Positions 52,583 through 62,059 are shown, counted from the stretch's first letter. The stretch is 64,000 bases of DNA from Arcticibacter pallidicorallinus (GCF_003002875.1 NZ_PVTH01000008.1:62001-126000), one strand, 5' to 3'. Numbers and translations are program-made. The notes: a model not told the origin generated them from the letters alone.

Positions 52583-54483
52583 ATATAGTATTTTTCTCCG
52601 TCGGTTTTTATCTTCCCGGCGTCCAACAGGTTACGCAGGACGGCGACGCGCTCCTTTTCGGTGCCTGAATGCAAGGCGCTGATCAGCTCCTCGAGGTTGA
52701 GGTGATGACCGGAGAGGGTATCGACCAGTTCATAGGTAATCTGTTCGTTCAGGCCTGCAGTAGCGGCATTTCTTTTTTCTTCCAGGCAGACATCGCAGGT
52801 ACCGCACTTCTCGGCGTTGGGCTCATTAAAGTAGCGAAGGAGCGTCACGCTTCTGCATGTTTTCGTTTCCGCGTAATGCAGCATCGCATGGATTTGCGCG
52901 GTCATGGTTTCCTTACGCTCTTTCATGTATCTGGTATCCAGGAACATGCTTCCGGCTTCCATTCGTGCTCTTAAATATTGCAGCTGAGGCTTATCTGTTT
53001 GTGGCAGGTAACTCAATAGTTTGTAATCCTGAAGCTTGTTGAGCATAGACACCACTTCATCGAGGCTTTTGCCGGTCTTTTTGGCGATCTCGAATTCCTG
53101 AATAGCCGTGTACGTCTCAAACATCCCGCCGTAGGAACGTAACATGACTTTAATGAAGGAGTCATAGAACGCATTTTCGATCTGGAAGCGGTAAAGCTCC
53201 TCTGAAGATACTTCTATCTGTACTCTGGCAGGCAGATAAACGCTCTCGCTGAGCATCAGATAGCCGTCATGCTCGAGAAACTTCAGGGCGTTGATGGTCT
53301 TTACGGCGTCGAGTTTGAAGCGGGAGCAGAAATCGCCGATGTCAAAATCAAGGATCAGCCCTTCACCCGCACAGTGAGCGACCTGATAATAGTTACCCAG
53401 ACATTGGTACACGTGCCGGATCTCCTGTACTGGCGGAAATTTAAGTTCCAGCCTTTTTTCGAGCAACTCGCGGTCGCCGGGATTATAAAGCAGAACGGCA
53501 TAGGCCTTCTTCTCGTCGCGTCCTCCGCGTCCTGCTTCCTGGTAGTAGGCTTCGAGACTCTCGGGAACATCCATGTGCACAACAAAGCGAACGTCTGGTT
53601 TATCGATACCCATTCCGAAAGCGTTGGTGGCAACGATGACGCGCAGCTGTCCTTTCATCCAGGCGAGCTGCTTTTGAGTTCTCTGCGGAGTATCAAGTCC
53701 CGCATGATAGAAATCGGCCTTTATACCGGCGCTGTTGAGGAGCCGGGAGATCTCCTGAGTTTCCCGTCGGTTTCTGACGTAAACAATACCTGTTCCCTGA
53801 ACATTATGGGCGACGGAAAGCAACTTCCGAACCTTATTTTCTTCCTGCGAAACGACATAGCTCAAGTTTGCACGACTAAAACTTTTAGAGAGCACGTTAG
53901 TGGCTTTGAAGGCCAGCTTTTCCTGAATATCGGCAATGACGCGCACGGTGGCAGTGGCTGTAAGGGCCAGGATGGGCACCTTCGGCTGAAGTTGTCGCAG
54001 CTCGGCCAGCTGCAGGTAGGGAGGTCTGAAATCATAACCCCACTGGGAAATGCAATGTGCCTCGTCGATAGCGATCAGGTTCACTTTCATATAGCTGATC
54101 CGCTCGCGGACAAGGGACGACAGCAGGCGTTCGGGAGAGACGTAGAGAAACTTGATATTGCCGTACACGCAATTGTCGAGAAGAATATCCACTTCACGTT
54201 TGGACATTCCGGAGACGAGGGAGACAGCTTCGATTCCCTTATCCTTGAGCGCTTCTACCTGGTCCTTCATCAGGGCTATCAGCGGCGATACGACGATGCA
54301 AATTCCGGGCTGTACGAGCGCCGGGACCTGGAAACAGACGGACTTCCCTCCTCCCGTCGGCATAAGGGCAAGCGTATCCCTTCCTTCTAACACGGATCGG
54401 ATGATGTCTTCCTGCAGGGGCCTGAAGGAGTCAAAGTTCCAGTATGCCTTAAGTGCCTCGTATATGGTCATGGCTTCAAACAT
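52579..54483 (-). CDS. RecQ-family ATP-dependent DNA helicase
   Basis: 3'-5' helicase for recombination and fork repair; 634 residues from ATG 54483 (an alternative is ATG 54471). Helicase core motifs: FRPLQEDII, Walker A MPTGGGKSVCFQ, DEAH box AIDEAHCISQWGYDFRPPY, VSPLIALMKDQV, ALTATAT, and motif VI YYQEAGRGGRDEKKAYAVL. The zinc-binding part shows CRSVTLLRYFNEPNAEKCGTCDVC with four Cys. The C-terminal 60 residues are a winged-helix-like end; a full HRDC domain is absent, as in short RecQ paralogues. It is convergent with the P-ATPase gene (four-base overlap) and divergent from the amidohydrolase fusion. Confidence 0.94.
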   Translation of the reverse strand: MFEAMTIYEALKAYWNFDSFRPLQEDIIRSVLEGRDTLALMPTGGGKSVCFQVPALVQPGICIVVSPLIALMKDQVEALKDKGIEAVSLVSGMSKREVDILLDNCVYGNIKFLYVSPERLLSSLVRERISYMKVNLIAIDEAHCISQWGYDFRPPYLQLAELRQLQPKVPILALTATATVRVIADIQEKLAFKATNVLSKSFSRANLSYVVSQEENKVRKLLSVAHNVQGTGIVYVRNRRETQEISRLLNSAGIKADFYHAGLDTPQRTQKQLAWMKGQLRVIVATNAFGMGIDKPDVRFVVHMDVPESLEAYYQEAGRGGRDEKKAYAVLLYNPGDRELLEKRLELKFPPVQEIRHVYQCLGNYYQVAHCAGEGLILDFDIGDFCSRFKLDAVKTINALKFLEHDGYLMLSESVYLPARVQIEVSSEELYRFQIENAFYDSFIKVMLRSYGGMFETYTAIQEFEIAKKTGKSLDEVVSMLNKLQDYKLLSYLPQTDKPQLQYLRARMEAGSMFLDTRYMKERKETMTAQIHAMLHYAETKTCRSVTLLRYFNEPNAEKCGTCDVCLEEKRNAATAGLNEQITYELVDTLSGHHLNLEELISALHSGTEKERVAVLRNLLDAGKIKTDGEKYYI

Positions 54484-54568
54484 ACATATTTTTTGTGCGT
54501 TGATATGAACACGGCAATCGGCAGGGGTCAAACTTTAATGACAATCCCTGCCTTGTGGGATAAGAGCG

Positions 54569-54576
54569 TATATTTG
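54569..54576 (+). promoter_or_regulatory. Candidate -7 box of the WD40/amidohydrolase gene
   Basis: TATATTTG is an exact TAnnTTTG match 22 bases upstream of ATG 54598. A TTG at 54553-54555 is only 13 bases upstream, shorter than usual, so the -33 part is unclear. It supports ATG 54598 over longer upstream frames. Confidence 0.55.
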
Positions 54577-54597
54577 CACAGCTTAGGGACATACATA

Positions 54598-57500
54598 ATG
54601 AAAAGATACACACTGATATTGTTTACACTGCTTTTTCAATACGCATCTGCACAGGTTAAGTCGAATTGGAACGTAGAAAAACCGGGAGGACCAACCAAAG
54701 CAGTTTCTTTTAGCACTGATGAAGGGACATGGATGAATCTGGACGTCAGTCCGGATGGTAAAGAAATTGTGTTTGACCTGCTGGGTGATATTTATAAGAT
54801 GCCTATATCTGGGGGCAGGGCGACCTTACTTTCGGGCGGCAATGCGTTTGATGTACAGCCCCGCTTCAGTCCGAACGGCAAACAAATCTCCTATACCAGC
54901 GACCGTGAGGGCGGCGACAATATCTGGGTGATGAACAGCAACGGATCAGGTAAGCGTGCTGTATCGAAGGAAACCTTCAGGCTGCTGAATAATGCAGTAT
55001 GGACGCCCGATAATCAGTTCCTTATCGCCAGGAAGCACTTTACCAATACCCGTTCTCTTGGAGCAGGCGAAATGTGGATGTACCATATTTCGGGGGGCGA
55101 AGGTGTGCAGCTGACGAAACGCAAAAATGATCAGCAGGATGCCGGCGAACCGGAAGTGTCCCACGACGGGAAATATATCTATTACAGTGAAGATGTGAGT
55201 CCGGGCCCCTACTTTCAGTACAATAAAGATCCGAACGGGGAAATCTATGCTATCAAACGGTTGAACCGCGAAACCGGAGAGACAGAAAAAGTAACAGGTG
55301 GGCCGGGAGGCGCAGTACGTCCACGCGTATCGCCGGATGGGAAGTTGCTTGCTTTTGTAAGAAGGGCAAGGCTTAAATCGGTGCTCTATCTGCATGATCT
55401 GAACACTGGAGAAGAGTGGCCTGTTTATGATGACCTGTCCCGCGATCAGCAGGAGACATGGGCGATCTTTGGCGTTTATCCGAACTTTGCCTTTACTCCC
55501 GACAGCAAGAACATCATCTTTTATGCCAAGGGAAAGATCAGGAATCTGGATATCCTTACGCAGACGGTAAGTATTATTCCTTTTGAAGTCAACTCTTCAC
55601 ATGTTATTGCCGAAGTCCTTCATTTTGAACACCAGGTCTTTAATGAGGAATTTGATTCGAGGATGATCAGGCAGCTGGCTACCTCTCCTGATGGAAAGAT
55701 GATTGCTTTCAATTCAGGGGGATTCGTCTACCTGAAGGAACTGCCTAACGGTCAGCCTAAGCGTATCTCTACGGGCACAGCGTTTGAGTTTGATCCTAAT
55801 TTCAGTCCGGACGGCAAGTCAATGGTTTATGTTGCCTGGACAGACGAAGACAAGGCTTCTATCAGGAAACTTGACCTCCAGACGCTCGAGTCACAACCTC
55901 TGACCTCTGAAAAAGGGTTTTATTATACGCCTCGCTACTCCAACAAAGGAGACAAAATTATATATGCAAAGGGGGGAGGCAACCATATGTTGGGATATAC
56001 CCATGGAAAGAATCCGGGGATCTATATCATTTCTGCTAATGGAGGAACGCCTCAGAAAGTTGTCGGCAAAGGGGTCGATCCGTATTTCAACGGAAACGAC
56101 TCGCGTGTATTTTTCCAGAGCACACATGAAGGCAAAAAAGCTTTTATGAGTGTGGACCTGAGCGGCGGCAGTGAGCGTGTGCACTACCATTCCCAGTACG
56201 CCAGTCAGTTTGCGCCTAGTCCGGATGGCAAATGGCTTGCTTTCACTGAGTTGTTCAACGCTTATATCACCCCTCTGCTGAACACGGCCAACGGCATTGA
56301 GCTGTCGGCAACCAACAAGTCGCTGCCGGTAACCAAGGTGACGCGTGACGCGGGGATTTATCTTCATTGGAGCCACGACAGCAAGAACCTGAACTGGACA
56401 CTCGGTTCGCAGTATTTTAGCAGACAGGTAAAGAATACCTTCAGTTTTGCTGAGGGTGCACCCAATAACCTTCCTCCTATCGACACCTCGGGCGTTGAAA
56501 TCGGTCTGAAGATCAAAAGCGACCTTCCGGAAGGCAAGATCGCTTTTACAAACGCACGGATCATTACGATGAAGGGTAAAGAAGTAATTAAAAAAGGAAC
56601 GATCGTGATAGAGGGTAACCGTATCACGGCCGTCGGTCCGGCGGATCAGGTGAAGGTTCCGGATGATGCGAAAGTGATCAGCGCGGACAACCAGACCATT
56701 ATGCCTGGGCTGGTAGATGTGCATGCTCATCTGCCTACCAGTCCGGACGGAATCTCTCCTCAACAAGACTGGAGTTACTATGCCAACCTCGCTTATGGCG
56801 TAACAACGGCACATGACCCTTCCAGCAACACGGAGATGGTCTTAAGTCAGGCTGAAATGGTGAGGGCAGGAACAATAAAAGGACCGCGGATATATTCTAC
56901 CGGCACTATTTTGTATGGTGCGGATGGCGACTTCAAGGCGGTGATCAATAGTGCTGACGATGCACGCTCGCACCTGAGAAGATTAAAGATGTCGGGCGCC
57001 TTTTCAGTAAAATCGTACAACCAGCCCAGAAGAGAGCAGCGCCAGCAGATCATACAAGCGGCCAGGGAGCTGAAGATGGAGGTATTCCCGGAAGGCGGCT
57101 CTACGTTCTTTACCAATATGTCGATGATCCTGGACGGGCATAGCGGCATTGAGCACAATATACCGGTTATACCGGTTTATAAAGACGTTAAATCGCTATG
57201 GAACGCCAGCAAATCGGGGTACACTCCTACACTGATCGTTAGTTATGGCTCACAGTCGGGAGAAAACTTCTGGTACGACCGCACAAACGTCTGGGAGAAC
57301 GACAAACTGCTAAGCTTCACTCCCAGAGGCATTATTGACAGCCGTTCAAGACGGAGGACGACCTCTGAATTTGGCGACTACGGGCATATCGAAGTGTCGA
57401 AAGCCGTGAAATATATAGCCGACGGAGGCACGAAGATTAACTTAGGTTCTCACGGACAGATTCAGGGTCTCGGAGCACATTGGGAGCTCTGGATGCTGGC

Positions 57501-57834
57501 TCAGGGCGGCATGGCTGCGCATGACATCCTCCGTGCGAGTACGATCAACGGCGCATCCTACCTCGGAATGTCGAAAGAGATAGGATCCCTTGAACCGGGT
57601 AAACTTGCGGATCTGATCGTCCTGGACGCCAATCCACTGGATGATATCAGAAATACAGATAAGATCAGGTCGGTAATGGTAAATGGTCGGCTGTTTGACG
57701 CACAGACCATGAACGAGGAAGGAAATCATCCGATGCAACATGCAAAATTCTGGTGGCAACAAATTAAGGGTGACACCATGGGACCTGAAGGAGCGTCAGA
57801 TACCTTTATTTTTACACATCCGAAGTGCGATTAA
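54598..57834 (+). CDS. Exported TolB/WD40-like propeller fused to an amidohydrolase
   Basis: A 1078-residue exported protein; signal peptide MKRYTLILFTLLFQYASA (about 1-18) from ATG 54598. Residues about 45-650 are WD40-like PD40 (TolB) repeats with motifs such as FSPNGKQISYTSDREG, FTPDSKNIIFY, ATSPDGKMIAFNSGG and PSPDGKWLAFTE. The C-terminal amidohydrolase (about 655-1060) opens with NARIITMKGKEVI, has the metal-binding VDVHAHLP (His-x-His, about 703-708), and ends GSLEPGKLADLIVLDANPL. This architecture occurs widely in Bacteroidota, where it is an exported metal-dependent hydrolase of unknown substrate. Both propeller and barrel look complete. It is probably monocistronic, under the -7 box at 54569. 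Confidence 0.9.
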   Translation: MKRYTLILFTLLFQYASAQVKSNWNVEKPGGPTKAVSFSTDEGTWMNLDVSPDGKEIVFDLLGDIYKMPISGGRATLLSGGNAFDVQPRFSPNGKQISYTSDREGGDNIWVMNSNGSGKRAVSKETFRLLNNAVWTPDNQFLIARKHFTNTRSLGAGEMWMYHISGGEGVQLTKRKNDQQDAGEPEVSHDGKYIYYSEDVSPGPYFQYNKDPNGEIYAIKRLNRETGETEKVTGGPGGAVRPRVSPDGKLLAFVRRARLKSVLYLHDLNTGEEWPVYDDLSRDQQETWAIFGVYPNFAFTPDSKNIIFYAKGKIRNLDILTQTVSIIPFEVNSSHVIAEVLHFEHQVFNEEFDSRMIRQLATSPDGKMIAFNSGGFVYLKELPNGQPKRISTGTAFEFDPNFSPDGKSMVYVAWTDEDKASIRKLDLQTLESQPLTSEKGFYYTPRYSNKGDKIIYAKGGGNHMLGYTHGKNPGIYIISANGGTPQKVVGKGVDPYFNGNDSRVFFQSTHEGKKAFMSVDLSGGSERVHYHSQYASQFAPSPDGKWLAFTELFNAYITPLLNTANGIELSATNKSLPVTKVTRDAGIYLHWSHDSKNLNWTLGSQYFSRQVKNTFSFAEGAPNNLPPIDTSGVEIGLKIKSDLPEGKIAFTNARIITMKGKEVIKKGTIVIEGNRITAVGPADQVKVPDDAKVISADNQTIMPGLVDVHAHLPTSPDGISPQQDWSYYANLAYGVTTAHDPSSNTEMVLSQAEMVRAGTIKGPRIYSTGTILYGADGDFKAVINSADDARSHLRRLKMSGAFSVKSYNQPRREQRQQIIQAARELKMEVFPEGGSTFFTNMSMILDGHSGIEHNIPVIPVYKDVKSLWNASKSGYTPTLIVSYGSQSGENFWYDRTNVWENDKLLSFTPRGIIDSRSRRRTTSEFGDYGHIEVSKAVKYIADGGTKINLGSHGQIQGLGAHWELWMLAQGGMAAHDILRASTINGASYLGMSKEIGSLEPGKLADLIVLDANPLDDIRNTDKIRSVMVNGRLFDAQTMNEEGNHPMQHAKFWWQQIKGDTMGPEGASDTFIFTHPKCD

Positions 57835-57869
57835 GGCTTCTTAAGTTTTTAATTTAGCCAAATTGCTCG

Positions 57870-57877
57870 TATTTTTG
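57870..57877 (+). promoter_or_regulatory. Candidate -7 box of the C1 peptidase gene
   Basis: TATTTTTG is an exact TAnnTTTG match, 79 bases before ATG 57956. Initiation near 57884 would place the hairpin at 57891-57937 in the 5' leader. Confidence 0.5.
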
Positions 57878-57890
57878 ATTTATCAAAGAG

Positions 57891-57937
57891 AAATGCTCCT
57901 GTAAATTAGTGATCATCGCTTATTTGCAGGAGCATTT
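57891..57937. other. Hairpin in the leader of the C1 peptidase gene
   Basis: Arms AAATGCTCCTGTAAAT (57891-57906) and ATTTGCAGGAGCATTT (57922-57937) pair over 16 bp with one G-U pair, closing a 15-base loop. There is no T run, so a leader structure is more likely than a terminator, though it could mark the 3' end of the upstream transcript. Confidence 0.6.
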
Positions 57938-57955
57938 GTAATCATTAACTAAAGA

Positions 57956-59143
57956 ATGAAGTTCAGACCATCCATTTTAGCTGCTGTATTCGTTTCAGCA
58001 GCCAGCATTTCCTTCGCGCAAGACAATCTTGTTAAATCATTAGACGCCAATCAAAGCAATAACAGCAAGGCAGGCTTCAAATTTAGTGAAGTCATCAATC
58101 TGGAAACGACATCCATCAAAAATCAGGGATCGTCAGGAACCTGCTGGGCTTATTCAACCAATTCATTTCTGGAGTCAGAAATGATTAAACAGGGACGTAA
58201 GCCTGTTGAGCTCTCTCAGATCTACCCTGCACGTTGTGCTTATATTGAAAAAGGCAGAAACTATGTCCGTATGCAGGGTGCAGTAAGCCTTGGCGATGGT
58301 GGTGCTTTTCATGACGTGATCAATATGTATCGTAAATATGGTGCGTTACCTCAGAGTGTTTACACCGGTTTGAACTACGGCACATCAAAGAATAAATTCG
58401 CGGAGATGGCGGCGGTTTCTCAGAGCGTTCTTCAGGCGGTGGTTAAAAACCCAAATGGGGTACTGACACCAAACTGGCTGGAAGCTTACACAGCGACTAT
58501 CGACGCTTATCTTGGAAAAGTTCCTCAGTCGTTTACTTATGAAGGTAAAAGCTATACTCCACAAAGCTTCGCCAAGGAGGTTGTAGGCCTGAATGCCGAC
58601 GATTATGTGGAGATCTCATCTTTCAAGGAATATCCAGTATACAAGAAGTTTACCTTGCTTGTACCGGATAACTGGTCCTTTGATCAGGTGTATAATGTAA
58701 AAATGGACGAGCTGACCAGCACCATCGACAATGCATTGAAAAACGGCTATACGGTTGCCTGGGCAACAGATGTGAGCGAGAAAGGCTTTAGCTGGAAGAA
58801 CGGGGTTGCTTATATCCCAGAGAAGAAATACGAAGATATGAACCAGGGGGAAATCAACGAGATGTTCAACGGACCAAAGGCTGAGATGAACATCACGGAA
58901 GATTTGAGACAGCTGGAGTATGATAATTACAGCACAACTGATGACCACGGTATGCATATCGTTGGCCTGGCGAAAGATCAGAACGGTAAGGAGTATTACA
59001 TTGTTAAAAATTCGTGGGGATTATCTAATGATTACAAAGGGTTCTTGTATGTAACCAAGAACTTTGTTAAGTTGAAGACGACCACCCTTCTTCTCAATAA
59101 AAAGGCTATTCCTTCTGATGTAAGAAAGAAACTAGGCGTATAG
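57956..59143 (+). CDS. Exported C1B-type cysteine aminopeptidase (bleomycin hydrolase-like)
   Basis: Papain-clan aminopeptidase of the bleomycin hydrolase/aminopeptidase C type, 395 residues, with signal peptide (about 1-21, SISFAQ), so periplasmic, unlike the usual cytoplasmic PepC. The catalytic Cys is in NQGSSGTCWAYSTNSFLE (about 56-73), with the oxyanion Gln in the same stretch, the His in DDHGMHIVGL (about 325-334), and the Asn in YIVKNSWG. The YVRMQGAVSLGDGGAFHD segment is characteristic. It may act with the dipeptidyl peptidase to degrade peptides, but the genes are far apart. A 57891 leader hairpin precedes it and a terminator-like hairpin follows. Confidence 0.93.
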   Translation: MKFRPSILAAVFVSAASISFAQDNLVKSLDANQSNNSKAGFKFSEVINLETTSIKNQGSSGTCWAYSTNSFLESEMIKQGRKPVELSQIYPARCAYIEKGRNYVRMQGAVSLGDGGAFHDVINMYRKYGALPQSVYTGLNYGTSKNKFAEMAAVSQSVLQAVVKNPNGVLTPNWLEAYTATIDAYLGKVPQSFTYEGKSYTPQSFAKEVVGLNADDYVEISSFKEYPVYKKFTLLVPDNWSFDQVYNVKMDELTSTIDNALKNGYTVAWATDVSEKGFSWKNGVAYIPEKKYEDMNQGEINEMFNGPKAEMNITEDLRQLEYDNYSTTDDHGMHIVGLAKDQNGKEYYIVKNSWGLSNDYKGFLYVTKNFVKLKTTTLLLNKKAIPSDVRKKLGV

Positions 59144-59159
59144 CGCGAGTCACATTATC

Positions 59160-59204
59160 AACAAGAACGGCTGCCAGTACTTTGTACTTGCAGCCGTTCT
59201 TGTT
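59160..59204 (+). terminator. Long hairpin after the C1 peptidase gene
   Basis: Fifteen-bp perfect arms (AACAAGAACGGCTGC / GCAGCCGTTCTTGTT), with further AGTAC/GTACT pairing inside around a TTT loop. It lies 16 bases past the stop with no long T run, so termination may be partial. Confidence 0.75.
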
Positions 59205-59246
59205 ACGGGGGTTCCTTTATGCCTTCTCCGGCTATGAGAATTTCTC

Positions 59247-59254
59247 TATTTTTG
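59247..59254 (+). promoter_or_regulatory. Candidate -7 box of mazG
   Basis: TATTTTTG is an exact TAnnTTTG match 17 bases before ATG 59271, giving a short leader. No clear -33 TTG. Confidence 0.5.
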
Positions 59255-59270
59255 TTTAAAATAAATCTAT

Positions 59271-60077
59271 ATGCCTCAAAATATTATTCCCTCGACGGGC
59301 AATACACCGGCTTCTGCATTTGAAAGACTCTTGACGGTAATGAACACGCTCAGAGAGCAGTGTCCATGGGATAAGAAACAGACCATGGAAAGCCTGAGAC
59401 ATCTGACGATTGAAGAAACTTATGAGCTGTCTGACGCGATCCTGGAGGCTGACCCCGATGAGATCAAGAAGGAAATAGGTGATATCATGCTACACCTGGT
59501 TTTTTACGCAAGGATAGCTTCGGAAACCGGGCAGTTTGATATCGTCGATGTGCTGAATGGCATCTGTGAAAAGCTCATCATCAGACATCCACATATATAC
59601 GGCGACACGGTTGTTCAGAGTGAGGACGACGTGAAACGGAACTGGGAGAAGCTCAAACTCAAGGAAGGCAATAAATCTGTTCTGGGAGGCGTCCCCCCTT
59701 CCCTTCCGGCCCTGGTAAAAGCTTCGCGGATACAGGAGAAGGCCAGAGGAGTGGGCTTTGACTGGGAGGATAAATCACAGGTTTGGGAAAAGGTGGAGGA
59801 AGAGATGCAGGAATTTAAGGAGGAGTTCAATACCGTTTCCGGAGTTCCTGTTGATATAGAAAAGGCTGAAGCGGAGTTCGGGGATTTGCTGTTCTCGCTG
59901 ATCAATTACGCCCGCTTTATTAAGATCAATCCGGAAAATGCTTTGGAAAAAACCAATAAGAAATTCATCAAGCGTTTTCAGTATCTGGAGTCCAAGGCGG
60001 CCGAAAATGGCAAGGCTTTGCAGGATATGACCCTGGCAGAAATGGATATATTCTGGAACGAGGCAAAGACCATTTAA
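59271..60077 (+). CDS. mazG: MazG nucleoside triphosphate pyrophosphohydrolase
   Basis: House-cleaning hydrolase of NTPs/dNTPs to monophosphates; 268 residues, typical of the two-domain enzyme. First MazG domain: CPWDKKQTMESLRHLTIEETYELSDAI (about 35-61) with the EExxE-type metal motif and EIGDIMLHLVFYARIA. The second domain has KARGVGFDWEDK, VWEKVEEEMQEFKEEF and EAEFGDLLFSLINYARF. It is followed by the ECF sigma gene after a 114-base gap, without clear functional linkage. Confidence 0.96.
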   Translation: MPQNIIPSTGNTPASAFERLLTVMNTLREQCPWDKKQTMESLRHLTIEETYELSDAILEADPDEIKKEIGDIMLHLVFYARIASETGQFDIVDVLNGICEKLIIRHPHIYGDTVVQSEDDVKRNWEKLKLKEGNKSVLGGVPPSLPALVKASRIQEKARGVGFDWEDKSQVWEKVEEEMQEFKEEFNTVSGVPVDIEKAEAEFGDLLFSLINYARFIKINPENALEKTNKKFIKRFQYLESKAAENGKALQDMTLAEMDIFWNEAKTI

Positions 60078-60191
60078 AACTTCAGCTTTATTGTAGCGAA
60101 ACGATCCGGATCAGCGTATTTATATCATTATGATAGCAGATCGTTTTAAGTCAAAAAAACAGTAGAATTGATTAAGAACGATTCCAAGTCC

Positions 60192-60749
60192 ATGCATAAA
60201 CCTCAGAGTTTTTCTGAAAACGAGTTGATTTCAAGGTGCAAGTCGGGAGAGATAAAGTTTCAGGAAAAACTTTACAAGCATTTCTATGGATATGCTATGG
60301 GCGTTGGGATGAGGTATTTACAAAACAAAGATGACGTATTGGAAGTGGTGAATGATTCTTTTATTAAGGTTTTTAAGGCGATAAGTTTTTACGATGAAAA
60401 CCAACCTTTTAAGGCCTGGCTACGTAGAATTATTGTAAATACGTCTATCGATCATAGAAGACGAAACCTGAAGCACATGAATCAGGAAGATATAGACGAG
60501 GCAATATATATCGGCAAAGCGCCGGAGGCAGTGGAGAATATTAATGCGAAAGATATACTTAAGCTGCTGAACTACCTTCCGGAGATCCAAAAAACGGTAT
60601 TCAACCTATATGAAATTGATGGTTACAGTCATGACGAAATAGGCAATATGTTATCTATACCGGTCAGCTCCTCCCGCGTTTACCTGAGTCGGGCTAAAGA
60701 AAAATTAAGAAAGCACTGGAATCATCAGGAGGGTAGCTATGCAAGATAG
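60192..60749 (+). CDS. ECF-type RNA polymerase sigma factor
   Basis: A sigma-70-family ECF factor, 185 residues from ATG 60192 (MHKPQSFSENELISRCKSGE); a TTG eight codons upstream is possible. Sigma region 2 covers about 20-90, with YLQNKDDVLEVVNDSFIKVFKAI and FKAWLRRIIVNTSIDHRRR. Region 4 (about 118-178) contains LPEIQKTVFNLYEIDGYSHDEIGNML and the recognition helix SSRVYLSRAKEKLRKHW. It overlaps the membrane protein gene downstream by 11 bases, so the neighbour is the likely anti-sigma partner. Target promoters are unknown. Confidence 0.95.
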   Translation: MHKPQSFSENELISRCKSGEIKFQEKLYKHFYGYAMGVGMRYLQNKDDVLEVVNDSFIKVFKAISFYDENQPFKAWLRRIIVNTSIDHRRRNLKHMNQEDIDEAIYIGKAPEAVENINAKDILKLLNYLPEIQKTVFNLYEIDGYSHDEIGNMLSIPVSSSRVYLSRAKEKLRKHWNHQEGSYAR

Positions 60750-62058
60750 TTTTGACAAAAAGTTGGTTGAACGAATTGTTCAGGTCTTTGATGAGTATGA
60801 GGATGACTCTGCTGATCATGGATGGGAACAACTGCGTCTGAAACACCAGCCTGCCAAGCGCCGCTCTCCTGTCATTTACTGGCTTGGATCTGCCGCTGCA
60901 GTATTATTGTTGATAGCCGGTGTCTGGATGTTCTATCCGAAAGACGCCAAGATCCAACTGGCATCGCAGGAAAAACCTCGGGAGGCTACTTTATCTCATG
61001 ACGGAGGCTTATCCCGGCAAGGCGCCGAAGAAGCAACTGCGAGCGCCGGAGAGCCCATGGACAGAGAAAGCGGAGAGGAAACCAGATTGTACGTTGCAAG
61101 ATCGGGCAAACGAAATAATGAGCCAGGGCTAGCGGCAGAAGAACAGCCTATGTCTGTGTCGTTGGCCGTTTCTGCAGCGAGAGACACTTTGGCGGCGAAT
61201 AGTTTGGAACAAACTCCGGTCATTGCCTCTATAGAGACCGGGGAACAAGTTCAGGAGCATGCACCTGCGGTAGCTAGCGAAGTCAGGAGACCTGCTGCAA
61301 CGGCTGTTCCGGAAAGCTATGATCAACTGCAGCAGGCTAAGCGTGAGCTGCTAGCAGAAGAAGGTTCCAATCATAAAGAAAAAAGCAAGGATGCGAAGCT
61401 ATCGTTCAGTTTGTATGCGGGTAGTCACGTCTCTTATGCGGAAGGAAGTAAATCGCGGGTCAATACCGGTGTAGGAATTAGTTCTGAATTGGATCTGACA
61501 TCGAAACTGAAGTTGACAACAGGTGTTTCTATAGCGCAAAACTCATTGCGATATGACTCTCGCATTCCTGAACAGGCAGCTGCGTCTTTCTTAAGCTCAA
61601 CCATGTCCAAAAGCCAGAATCTCATGGTTGCGGGTCCGGATGCTAAAGTTTCGGCTATCAATTACTCTATTCATGGCTATGACGCCTCTTTGATGGGTTT
61701 GGATATTCCGGTTAACCTGAAGTATACCTTCTTCGAGAAAAAAGAGGAATTGTATGTGGTTGCCGGGCTGAGTTCCAATTTCTTCTTCGACGAAACCTAT
61801 ACCTACGACTACGGATATAATTCCATTTATGACAGTTCAGTGGAATCGTTCCCTAACGAAAAGACCACTACCAATACCAGCAGCTTTGACTTTGCCAGGA
61901 TGCTGAACCTGTCAGTGGGCTATGGTTACCCAATTGGCAAGCAAAGCAAGTTATCCCTTGAGCCTTTTCTAAAATACCCGCTTGGGGGACTTGGTTCACA
62001 GGATATCCGCTTCAGTTCCGCAGGGCTTAATCTAAAATGGAACTTTAATTCGCGCTAG
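60739..62058 (+). CDS. Membrane-anchored partner of the sigma factor with C-terminal beta-barrel-like domain
   Basis: A 439-residue protein. Residues 1-44 are a short cytoplasmic part (VERIVQVFDEYEDDSADHGWEQL), followed by one membrane helix (about 45-66, VIYWLGSAAAVLLLIAGVWMF) and a low-complexity periplasmic stretch rich in Ala/Glu (70-215). The last 220 residues are beta-rich with aromatic periodicity (SFSLYAGSHVSYAEGSKSR, GLNLKWNFNSR), resembling an outer-membrane beta-barrel of the kind found downstream of ECF genes in Bacteroidota. One chain carrying both an inner-membrane helix and a barrel is topologically odd. An anti-sigma role is inferred from the 11-base overlap; no named anti-sigma domain was seen. 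Confidence 0.8.
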   Translation: MQDSFDKKLVERIVQVFDEYEDDSADHGWEQLRLKHQPAKRRSPVIYWLGSAAAVLLLIAGVWMFYPKDAKIQLASQEKPREATLSHDGGLSRQGAEEATASAGEPMDRESGEETRLYVARSGKRNNEPGLAAEEQPMSVSLAVSAARDTLAANSLEQTPVIASIETGEQVQEHAPAVASEVRRPAATAVPESYDQLQQAKRELLAEEGSNHKEKSKDAKLSFSLYAGSHVSYAEGSKSRVNTGVGISSELDLTSKLKLTTGVSIAQNSLRYDSRIPEQAAASFLSSTMSKSQNLMVAGPDAKVSAINYSIHGYDASLMGLDIPVNLKYTFFEKKEELYVVAGLSSNFFFDETYTYDYGYNSIYDSSVESFPNEKTTTNTSSFDFARMLNLSVGYGYPIGKQSKLSLEPFLKYPLGGLGSQDIRFSSAGLNLKWNFNSR

Positions 62059-62059
62059 C

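Noticed and set aside
53269-54390. Plus-strand frame of 373 codons inside recQ
   Set aside because: Antisense to the helicase core with no recognisable domain; the recQ frame has all motifs.
55891-56814. Minus-strand frame of 307 codons within the amidohydrolase fusion
   Set aside because: Antisense shadow of the propeller and barrel sequence, no motif.
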